Origin: Deltaproteobacteria bacterium RBG_13_52_11
GTDB lineage: Bacteria; Desulfobacterota; B13-G15; RBG-16-54-18
Direction of reading: 5' to 3'
Assembly (NCBI GenBank): GCA_001797745.1
Contig: MGQF01000015.1
Coordinates: forward strand, 67,018 to 82,553
Length of the DNA: 15,536 bases
Shown one piece after another: positions 7,261-14,727 of this stretch. Position 1 is the first letter of the stretch; each line of letters begins with the position of its first letter. Below the pieces are notes generated by a model. It saw only the letters and a list, made by a program, of their open reading frames with translations. It did not search any database and was not told the DNA's origin. The translations under genes and the position numbers were made by a program.

Positions 7261-8061
7261 CTATTTCTGGTTCATCCGGCTCATGGTCGATGGTCGCGTA
7301 GCAACTATCGTGAATAGTTCAATTTCTTGATTGAACGCCACCTGTTTGTGTGTCGACACGGTTAGCGTGGTAAAGCCAAGCACAGAAAGATATTGCGTGA
7401 AAAATTGCGGCGTGAAGTTCCACCATGTGTGCCACAGATCGTTTTCGATGGACGGGAGAAACCGACAGATGGGAGCGTCGCCCAGTGTTCGATCCAATAG
7501 CTCAGTAATAATGATCGAACCGGTGCACAAGTCCGCGCAGCATTCTAATACCTTCGTCGGACATTGAGTGTGAAGGAGAACCGATCCTAGAACCGCGACA
7601 TCGAACATGCCTAGTTCTTTGGGTAATTCGTCCGTCGCACTGTAGCACACTCGTGCACTCGATTGAAACTTCTCGTGGCACAGCCAGAACCCGTTTCGGA
7701 TCCGTTCGATATGAGCCCGAAAGCTCTTCTCCACCTCCGCACCCTGCGGTGTCGGGTTATTACCAATTCGGAGCCGATCGTAGGGGACGAAGTTCCATAG
7801 TTTCAGATCGATAGGCAAGTCCATCGCTACCACTTCTCTCGCCGTTTTCTCTATGTGAAAGGTCAGGAATCCGCTGGCGGGACCGATCTCGAGGACACGC
7901 TTGTTGGTGAAGTCGTAGTTCCCCAGGTACTGCGCCAGCCCATGGCGGAGATCCCATTGCCCCTCAACGAGTCCAATGCCCGGAATCTCGCACGTGTGGT
8001 AGAACTCACATTCATCGAGTGAAGTCCCAGTCTGCGGTTGTGCATAAATATCGTTGCGCAT
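7261..8061 (-). CDS. Class I SAM-dependent methyltransferase, GC-rich (266 aa)
   Basis: Seen: motif I VLEIGPASGFLTF at 56-68, acidic Asp81 in VVAMDLP, the strand FDVAVLGSVLLHTQ at 153-166, and the C-terminal NFTPQFFTQYLSVLGF, a segment that recalls CmoB/DUF1698-type methyltransferases. The start is the ATG at 8061, with GGAGG 9 bases upstream, the strongest ribosome site in this part of the window. The gene stands out in base use: bases 7741-7800 hold 33 G/C of 60, against 14 of 60 at 8761-8820 in the next gene upstream. The change coincides closely with the gene's ends, which suggests acquisition as a single cassette from a more GC-rich source. The substrate is unknown; a sugar or a glycan terminus is the contextual guess. 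Confidence 0.85.
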   Translation of the reverse strand: MRNDIYAQPQTGTSLDECEFYHTCEIPGIGLVEGQWDLRHGLAQYLGNYDFTNKRVLEIGPASGFLTFHIEKTAREVVAMDLPIDLKLWNFVPYDRLRIGNNPTPQGAEVEKSFRAHIERIRNGFWLCHEKFQSSARVCYSATDELPKELGMFDVAVLGSVLLHTQCPTKVLECCADLCTGSIIITELLDRTLGDAPICRFLPSIENDLWHTWWNFTPQFFTQYLSVLGFTTLTVSTHKQVAFNQEIELFTIVATRPSTMSRMNQK

Positions 8062-8070
8062 CTCCGTCTC

Positions 8071-8075
8071 CCTCC
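8071..8075 (-). promoter_or_regulatory. Ribosome binding site of the GC-rich methyltransferase
   Basis: GGAGG within a purine-rich GGGAGGGAGACGGAG stretch, 9 bases before the ATG at 8061. It sits in the 24-base gap after the previous gene's stop, at the point where composition changes, so it probably arrived with the GC-rich gene. Confidence 0.75.
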
Positions 8076-8085
8076 CGGATGATCC

Positions 8086-8955
8086 CTATTTCTTAGTTCC
8101 CAAAAGAGCAAACCTGCAATAGATTGAAGGATCGATTTTATGAAAGTTTTTTATATAAATGACTTTGAATTCAATATTCTTCGAATTTTTTTCAATTAAC
8201 CTATTATGCAATGTTTGCGGCGAATAAAAAAGCGCCTGTCTGTTCCCCCAATCTTTTACACAATATATTTTTAAATTCTCACTAAAATCAACATTCCCTG
8301 GTACAGAAAAAATGGGATCGGTAACATAGAAAGGATGATTATGCAAATATAAAGGTAGAATTAATATTTTGCCATGGCTTTTAAGTATTCTTGAAGCCTC
8401 TTGCACGAATTTTATATCGCTATCATTCTCAAAATGCTCAATGGCGCACGCAACCAAAATAGAATTAAAGAAACCATTTTTAACGGGTATCATTGAAGCA
8501 TCGCATCCAATATTTTTTCCATGAATTCCTGGCTTAAGCATGATGTCTTGGACATAACCGTGACACCCAGTTAATTTGCTAAATATGTCAGCATGTGGTG
8601 AATTTTCCGCGCCAATATCAATGAATTTATCATCCTTTTTTTGATTCAACAATTTAAAAGCCAAAAAATGTTCAAATGTCTTTTCGTGATAATTGGAAGG
8701 ATAGTAATTAGGATATTTTTCACGATAATTCACTTTATGAATATATAAATCATATTCTTCCCGCAGAATTTCTATCTGTTCTGTTTGAACTTTATATTTA
8801 TTTAATTCTGATATTAAATTACTATTTTCTTTTTGTGAATATGTTATCGAAGGCCAACCGACAAATATTTTATCGGCATAACGACTTTTTAATATCTCAA
8901 TGCCGTTTTCGAACCCCAGTGTTTCATCCTTCAAATAATATTCATATTTCTTCAT
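8086..8955 (-). CDS. Class I SAM-dependent methyltransferase (289 aa)
   Basis: AT-rich gene. Residues 1-100 are charged and helical with no family I recognise. The catalytic core begins at FIDIGAENSPH (111-121, motif I with Glu in place of the usual second Gly). Asp137 in YVQDIM probably binds the ribose, CDASMIPV (151-158) is the adenine-site strand, and FNSILVACAIEHFEN (163-177) is the post-I strand of the Methyltransf_11 type. Residues 195-240 (LILPLYLHNHPFYV and onward) would cover the active site. Start ATG at 8955 with GGAAG 6 bases upstream. One base separates this ATG from the TAA of a short open frame that follows the previous methyltransferase. Probable role is modification of a glycan or sugar nucleotide in the cytoplasm; the substrate is not known. 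Confidence 0.83.
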   Translation of the reverse strand: MKKYEYYLKDETLGFENGIEILKSRYADKIFVGWPSITYSQKENSNLISELNKYKVQTEQIEILREEYDLYIHKVNYREKYPNYYPSNYHEKTFEHFLAFKLLNQKKDDKFIDIGAENSPHADIFSKLTGCHGYVQDIMLKPGIHGKNIGCDASMIPVKNGFFNSILVACAIEHFENDSDIKFVQEASRILKSHGKILILPLYLHNHPFYVTDPIFSVPGNVDFSENLKIYCVKDWGNRQALFYSPQTLHNRLIEKNSKNIEFKVIYIKNFHKIDPSIYCRFALLGTKK

Positions 8956-9067
8956 ATTAGGCTTCCGAATATGTTTCTCCAGATTTTAAGTCTAAAAACG
9001 CATTAAAACATAAATTTATAACCGTCTGGTTTAATCGCGATGGAAAAAACACAGAATCGCTTTCAAA

Positions 9068-9991
9068 TCATTTCATTGCTACTAAAAAAATGTAATTCGG
9101 CTCAAGGATAGATTCTTTTAATACCAATTCCTCTATTTTCTGCATTAATAGAATTATGGCTCTATCTGCTTCATCTCTTTCATTAAAATTTCCTGCAATA
9201 TTATGAAGTAATAAACTTAGCAGTGTTCCGCCCATGAATTTCTTCTCGATAATTCTGAATTCATTTATTACTATGTGCATTATGTCTTCGGATCTTACGG
9301 CCTCAGAGGGATCCCCTTGTGCTATATCATCTGAGCTTGGTCTAGTAATTTTAGTCTTGTGACTCAATACTGTTGATGCACAGGACAAGTTTCGTTTTAA
9401 TTTCAAAGGCACCATATCCAATATTTCTTGAGCGATTTCTATTTGTTTATCAGACCATTGAAATCTAGAGGGTCCAATGAAATCAACAATCAAAAGAAGT
9501 CCATTATTCTTTAGAGCTTTCTTGACTTCTTTGAGGGATTTCTCCAAATTCTCTACATGATGCAGGGAATGAAAAAAAATAATCAAATCGTAATAAGTAG
9601 GGTTTAATTGAGGCTTATCTAAATCCATTAAAAAATAATTAACATGATCCAAACCTAATTTTTTTACTTCTTGATTAGCGAATTCGATCAAGTGAGGGTT
9701 TATATCAAACCCATGGATAGCCTCATATTTATAATGGAAATCTTTGATCAGCGTCCGCTCCAAATGACCGCTTCCACAGCCGAGGCTTGCGATTATCGGC
9801 TTCGCGTCTAATAGATACTTATCTTTAAAATAAGAAAGATAATGATAGATTCTCTTTCCCGTTACAAGATAGTTATGAAACTCATGTGTTAATGCCAATC
9901 CACTAAAATCAGTTTTATTTCTTTTCTCCAAGGCTTTTGAAGACGAAAGGAAATTCCAAAAACTTTTCTTCTTATCATCGTCACAGTTCAT
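9068..9991 (-). CDS. Class I SAM-dependent methyltransferase (307 aa)
   Basis: Seen: motif I IIASLGCGSGHLE at 66-78, acidic Asp96 in HGFDINP, VNYFLMDLDKP (117-127) as the adenine-site strand, and YYDLIIFFHSLHHVEN at 133-148. The HSLHHV form is common in Methyltransf_11/UbiE-like enzymes. The C-terminal 130 residues vary in the family and probably hold the substrate pocket. I take the ATG at 9991, two bases after the TGA of the upstream gene; a TTG at 9997 would give a 4-base overlap instead. Either way the two genes are tightly coupled. The protein ends in YIFLVAMK, a normal last strand for the fold. The frame is then open for 36 more codons past the TGA. The substrate is unknown. Confidence 0.86.
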   Translation of the reverse strand: MNCDDDKKKSFWNFLSSSKALEKRNKTDFSGLALTHEFHNYLVTGKRIYHYLSYFKDKYLLDAKPIIASLGCGSGHLERTLIKDFHYKYEAIHGFDINPHLIEFANQEVKKLGLDHVNYFLMDLDKPQLNPTYYDLIIFFHSLHHVENLEKSLKEVKKALKNNGLLLIVDFIGPSRFQWSDKQIEIAQEILDMVPLKLKRNLSCASTVLSHKTKITRPSSDDIAQGDPSEAVRSEDIMHIVINEFRIIEKKFMGGTLLSLLLHNIAGNFNERDEADRAIILLMQKIEELVLKESILEPNYIFLVAMK

Positions 9992-9993
9992 TA

Positions 9994-10845
9994 TCAATTT
10001 GCCTTACGGCCCCTCTCTTTTTTTGATCTAAATACAAAGTCCAACATTTTTTTTTCATTCTTCCTATCATTATCTCTAATATAATTTTTGTACGATTCAA
10101 TATTATAACCCAGCTTTTTGATTCTTGCTGTTAAAAGAGATTCATTTAAAAGCGAACGCAATTTATTTCTAAAAATGTCCCAAGTAGCTTCATTGATCTT
10201 GAATCGATCATGCCATTCTTTTATGAGCCACGTAATTACCATAGTTTTGTAGTTATCATTCAGGTCGCTATTATATTTAAAGTATTTTATATAATCTTGT
10301 TCTTCTAATCCCCCAGGAAACTTCTCACTAACTATTGAGTGTAATTTGTCATCATTTAATGAAACGACACTATCGAGTTTCTCAATGATTCTCCTTGGAA
10401 GAAAAAAACAATTAGTGCACACCCATTCGCTTACATCATTGCCAAAAACCTCCAATTGAATATTTTTTGTGTCAATGTGGCCCATTATTGAATTTCCATT
10501 AATAAGCCACTTGCTTAAATTAATTCTATCCGAATATTCTAACAAACTCCAACCATATGCAAAAAAGGCATCATTCGCAAATAAAACAGCGTCATAATTA
10601 ATATTGTTGTTTCTCAAGTAGCTTAGCCCCCTCTGCCAACCCGAAAATTCCCAGCCGGAATTATCGCCATCGATTCTACACAGCGTCTTATTTAATTTTA
10701 AAAAATTATCCCCTGTTTTTAGATTGTCGACAATAAAATAATTCTTATCACAATTTTTAAACTGCTCAACATACGACTTAAATGACTCAAATGAATTTAT
10801 GTATTTACCATTGTCATATTCTAAAAATAAAATCGCTAATTTCAT
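9994..10845 (-). CDS. Uncharacterised protein, candidate GT-A-like glycosyltransferase
   Basis: 283 residues from the ATG at 10845; a TTG at 10851 is possible. I do not recognise a named family. The N-terminus KLAILFLEY looks like a first beta strand. Then come FIVDN at 38-41, DNSGWEFSGWQRGLSYL at 61-77 and YDAVLFANDAFF at 84-95. That last pattern, a glycine/aromatic loop followed by a helix and a strand ending in NDA, resembles in outline the rhamnan-synthesis-F-type GT-A proteins, where a strand ends in a ND or DxD metal site; the likeness is remote and is inference. WVCTNCFFLPRRIIEKL (around 142-158) could correspond to the mid-domain GT-A strand that precedes the acceptor loop. No signal peptide or clear membrane segment. 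It starts 10 bases after the three-domain glycosyltransferase and is followed two bases later by a methyltransferase, so it belongs to the same operon. Confidence 0.7.
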   Translation of the reverse strand: MKLAILFLEYDNGKYINSFESFKSYVEQFKNCDKNYFIVDNLKTGDNFLKLNKTLCRIDGDNSGWEFSGWQRGLSYLRNNNINYDAVLFANDAFFAYGWSLLEYSDRINLSKWLINGNSIMGHIDTKNIQLEVFGNDVSEWVCTNCFFLPRRIIEKLDSVVSLNDDKLHSIVSEKFPGGLEEQDYIKYFKYNSDLNDNYKTMVITWLIKEWHDRFKINEATWDIFRNKLRSLLNESLLTARIKKLGYNIESYKNYIRDNDRKNEKKMLDFVFRSKKERGRKAN

Positions 10846-10855
10846 TTGCAATAGT

Positions 10856-13800
10856 TTACTTTCTTAATCCTTTTTTAAAATAATGATTAACCAATTTTTG
10901 TAAAAATAGTATGCCGTCCCTCCGCATGCCATTAAAAAATAATTTTGCAAGATGAGATAAATTTTCTAATTTTAGTTTTTCAATAGCAATTACTCCATCA
11001 TTTTTCCCTAAATAACTCATATTACCATCAACGATTTTACTCAATAGCAATCTGAGGTATTTTTCATTATCTTTGCCCACATCTTTGGTTCCCAGTAAAA
11101 CCTGCTTGTAAATATTGTGTGTGTTTTTTGCACATTTTTCCCAAGTGAACTGTTTGACTCTTTCTAAGCCTCTCTTAACCAGCATATTTCTTAATTGCGG
11201 ATTTTTTACAACATCTAATATTGCCGCTGCAATCTGCTCTGGATCTTTGGCATCTACCATGTACGCTGCATCACCTGCAACTTCAGGCAATGATGTTGCA
11301 TTAGAACAAATCAATGGAACGCCACATGCGAATGCTTCTAATACCGTAAGCCCAAATCCCTCATATAAACTAGGAAAAACGAAAATATCTGCCGCATTGT
11401 AAAGCAGATGCATATTCTCATCGGCAAAATACCCTAATGAAACAACCCTATGTTTAATGGGTTCAAGATAAGCTTGCAGATACCCTGGTCCTTTTCTATA
11501 ATAACTATTGCCTGCTATCACCAAAGAATAATCTCTCATCTCCGGTAAATTAATGATTTTTGAAAAGGCAATAAAAAGATTTTTTAGATTTTTGTGTGGA
11601 TAATCGGTACCGACATAGAGTAAATATTTTTTAGGCAGATTATATTCCATTCTAAAATCATTAATTGCTTTTCCGTCATTTACTATTTTGAATTTATCCA
11701 AATCTATTCCAAGATAAACAACAGTAATCTTCTCTTCAGAAATATTAAAAGTCGCAACGACATCTTTTTTTGCGTGCTCTGATATTGCGATGATTCTGTC
11801 AGAAAAATTAAATGCTAAATTCATTAGCGAGATGTAATTATCGTGATCTTCCTTTTTCAAAAAATAATCGTGATTTTTACACATGATAAGGTCCAAGAAT
11901 GAAAAAACGCTTTTTCCGGCAATTAATAGTTCCAGTATATCATTATAATTGTTTACCTGATAGGTTCTGTGAAATAGATCTATTTTTTCTTTTAAAGATA
12001 TATATTGTATATTTGAAACACCCTTTAATTTGAATCCAGTGTTATTAATGAGGCAGTATTCATATTCATTTTCTTGATCTTCATTCGGTATATTTTTTAC
12101 TAATTCATATATATATCGCTCTGAGCCAGTCATATTCCTATAAAGAATGCGACCATCTATGGCAATTCTCAACTTATCATTATTCCATTCCCGCTGTTTT
12201 TCAGTTTCTTTTATAACATTAATTAATCCCGCGGTAATAACCGATTTATCAAAATTTTCCTCGCAGATCTTTCTGGCTTTCCTTGCATTATCTTCCAAAA
12301 CATCCGCGGGCAGCAAAAGTGTTCTTTCAATAATTTCCAGGAAATTATCCTTCTGAGCGTAATATATACAATGATCAAAGACTCCGAGGCCGCGCATGCC
12401 GAATTTTGTAGACACTAATGGTATCCCATAAGCTAAATATTCTAGAACCTTTAAATTTGTTCCGCTCCCGGAAAACATTGGATTTATTGCCAAATCTGCA
12501 GTTCCATAAATTTTTTTCTTTTCTTCCTCGCTTATCATCCCGGTAAAATGAACGTTTGGGGGCACCATTTTCTTTTTAAACGTTAACTTCATATTGCCGA
12601 TTATTGTATAGTGGATGTTGCAATTTTTACCTGCTATCTCGTCTAAGATATATTGTACAGACTCAATATTTGGGCCATGAGCAGAACCAATGAAAACAAC
12701 GTGCTTTCCGCTTTTCCCGACCATTCCTCTATTTATTTTTCTTTTGTTGGCATAAATATATTGACACGCATGTACGTCAATCCCATTGGGCACCATTACA
12801 ATTTTATTTCTATTGATATTATATATATCGCATAATTTGTCGACGTCTTCATTTGATACTCCCAAAATATATTCTGATTTATGACAAGCCAATAATTCTA
12901 CTTCACTAACCATATTAAGATAATATTTTGCACTTTCATTGGTATCGGGATGTTGGAAATATGTTCTTTTTAAGTCATAATCAACGTTTTGTGCCTCGTA
13001 AATTAAAATTTTATCATTGAAATACTCAAGAAACATTTTAAAAAAGTAAGGTTGTGCACTTACAAATATATCCGTTTCTATTTCCAATTGATTGTTTATA
13101 TCTATTAGGTTCGGGATTAGTTTATATTCATTTGTAAGCAATATATCATGGAGCAATCCTCCGGCTTTCTCTTGTTCAGAATTTAAAAGATCGCAATATT
13201 CCTTACTCATCGGGATAAGGTATGCCGTACAATTTTCATTCACTTCAATTCTTTGGAACTTTTCGCCATAGCCAATAATACCAATAAGATTTACATTAAA
13301 GATGTATGATAAATTTTCATATACATTCATACATCTCACTCCCCCTCCAAATGTTTGTGGCAAAAAATTAAAAGGTACATAAACTGATATTGTTGTGCGG
13401 GTATTTTCATACCGCTTAACAATACTGCTAAAATCCATTTTCGCACTCTTCTTCTCCAGATTAGTACCTATAGTTTTCATTATGCCGTCTTTCTGCGATC
13501 GCTTGCGCGTTTCCTCGCTTAAAAGTCTGTCGAACTTCAGATTCGGAGTATCCCTGTTCGCTGCAAGATAAAAAATACGGTTATCGGAAAGCCTGGTATA
13601 TTTCGCATTCTTGATCCTGTAAGCGATCACTGCGGGCAATCTGCGCAGCGCGAAGAGCATGATGATCATCAGACGGCGCTCTTTTTTTTTCGACAGCCGG
13701 AAACTTCTGAGGAAAAGGGATAGTATCCACTTCAGATGGCTGAGCACAAAGACCGGATCGGAGATGGTCTTCCACGTTATAAGGAATCTGTTCCTTATCT

Positions 13801-14512
13801 CTATCCTGCTGATATAGCTTTGTGTCGCCACCTTGAGTGAGGTGGCATGCGACCTGTGATGGACAACGCTGTCAGGTTCATACAAGATTAGCCAGCCTCT
13901 TTTCCATGCCTGATAAGACAGGTCAACATCTTCGTAATAGAAAGGGTGAAATATATCGTCAAAACCGCCGAGTTCTAGAAATTTATTACGGTCGAAGGCG
14001 CCAAAACCGCCGGATGCGTGAAAGTTGGTGCACGGGTTTTTGATCTTATCACTGGTTTTCCCGCCGACAAACGGTTGATGGCTGAAAATGAGCCCACCGT
14101 CAAACCCGGGCACAGTTACACTCTCATTTACAACCCTGTCCGCCAGTTTAACAAGGCTCTTGCTCACAACGGCAAACACCGACGGGTCTTCGAAATGTCG
14201 CACCAGCGGATCGATGAAGCCCCTTTCAACTCTTATGTCGTTGTTCAAAAGCAGGACGATGTCGTATTTCGCCTCCTTGACCCCCCTGTTAATAGCTGGG
14301 CCGAATCCTTCGTTGACCTTGTTTTTAATGATCCTCGCTTCAGGATAATTTCGGCTCAAGAATAACAAGCTCTCATCATTACTCCCATTATCCACAATAA
14401 TTATCTCGGAATCACCAGGATAAGCCTCTAACGCAGCCCTCAGGAAGGGGAGATGCTCTTCTAAAAGATCTTTACCATTATAGGTCGGGATAACAACCGA
14501 AACTTTTTTCAT
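10856..14512 (-). CDS. Three-domain glycosyltransferase (GT2-GT4-GT4)
   Basis: 1218 residues, about three times a single-domain enzyme. Domain 1 (4-230) is GT2: VSVVIPTYNG, IIIVDNGSND at 37-46, the metal site LLLNNDIRV at 87-95 and FYYEDVDLSY at 191-200. Residues 230-345 are a basic helical linker. Domain 2 (374-772) is GT4: the loop FGGGVRCMN at 388-396, VPNGIDV at 574-580, FIGSAHGPN at 607-615, and FSGSGTNLKVLEYLAYGIPLV at 680-700. Domain 3 (781-1140) is GT4: NMTGSERY, YVGTDYPHKN at 966-975, and PSLYEGFGLTVLEAFACG at 1047-1064 with both EX7E glutamates, ending in FTWEKCAKN. Such an enzyme could add several sugars of one repeat unit in succession. The ATG at 14512 has AGGA about 9 bases upstream. 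Composition breaks near base 13440-13500: about 50% GC in domain 1 (14101-14160, 30 of 60) and 27% at 12001-12060, so domain 1 and domains 2-3 probably have different origins. All key site residues look intact. Confidence 0.92.
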   Translation of the reverse strand: MKKVSVVIPTYNGKDLLEEHLPFLRAALEAYPGDSEIIIVDNGSNDESLLFLSRNYPEARIIKNKVNEGFGPAINRGVKEAKYDIVLLLNNDIRVERGFIDPLVRHFEDPSVFAVVSKSLVKLADRVVNESVTVPGFDGGLIFSHQPFVGGKTSDKIKNPCTNFHASGGFGAFDRNKFLELGGFDDIFHPFYYEDVDLSYQAWKRGWLILYEPDSVVHHRSHATSLKVATQSYISRIEIRNRFLITWKTISDPVFVLSHLKWILSLFLRSFRLSKKKERRLMIIMLFALRRLPAVIAYRIKNAKYTRLSDNRIFYLAANRDTPNLKFDRLLSEETRKRSQKDGIMKTIGTNLEKKSAKMDFSSIVKRYENTRTTISVYVPFNFLPQTFGGGVRCMNVYENLSYIFNVNLIGIIGYGEKFQRIEVNENCTAYLIPMSKEYCDLLNSEQEKAGGLLHDILLTNEYKLIPNLIDINNQLEIETDIFVSAQPYFFKMFLEYFNDKILIYEAQNVDYDLKRTYFQHPDTNESAKYYLNMVSEVELLACHKSEYILGVSNEDVDKLCDIYNINRNKIVMVPNGIDVHACQYIYANKRKINRGMVGKSGKHVVFIGSAHGPNIESVQYILDEIAGKNCNIHYTIIGNMKLTFKKKMVPPNVHFTGMISEEEKKKIYGTADLAINPMFSGSGTNLKVLEYLAYGIPLVSTKFGMRGLGVFDHCIYYAQKDNFLEIIERTLLLPADVLEDNARKARKICEENFDKSVITAGLINVIKETEKQREWNNDKLRIAIDGRILYRNMTGSERYIYELVKNIPNEDQENEYEYCLINNTGFKLKGVSNIQYISLKEKIDLFHRTYQVNNYNDILELLIAGKSVFSFLDLIMCKNHDYFLKKEDHDNYISLMNLAFNFSDRIIAISEHAKKDVVATFNISEEKITVVYLGIDLDKFKIVNDGKAINDFRMEYNLPKKYLLYVGTDYPHKNLKNLFIAFSKIINLPEMRDYSLVIAGNSYYRKGPGYLQAYLEPIKHRVVSLGYFADENMHLLYNAADIFVFPSLYEGFGLTVLEAFACGVPLICSNATSLPEVAGDAAYMVDAKDPEQIAAAILDVVKNPQLRNMLVKRGLERVKQFTWEKCAKNTHNIYKQVLLGTKDVGKDNEKYLRLLLSKIVDGNMSYLGKNDGVIAIEKLKLENLSHLAKLFFNGMRRDGILFLQKLVNHYFKKGLRK

Positions 14513-14727
14513 AGTTTATTTTCCTACTTCTCAGGAGATAAGGGATGATCTAATATTGTTACGTCTGGCAATAACCCCATTGAAATGAATCCCCTTTGCC
14601 GGTATGCTTTCCAGCGTTAGTGCGCTTCCAATCGAATAAACACAAAACCAAATACCCGAAAAATGGCGTTTATCGAAATTTGCTTTTTTACAAACACAAT
14701 TGAAAGCGCCAGATATCTAGTAATTGC

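Noticed and set aside
7331..7567. Plus-strand and alternative minus-strand open frames within the GC-rich methyltransferase
   Set aside because: Expected shadows in GC-rich coding DNA; the minus-strand frame with the SAM motifs and GGAGG site explains the region.
14018..14365. Plus-strand open frame of 115 codons
   Set aside because: Antisense shadow of the GC-richer GT2 domain, whose motifs are intact on the minus strand.
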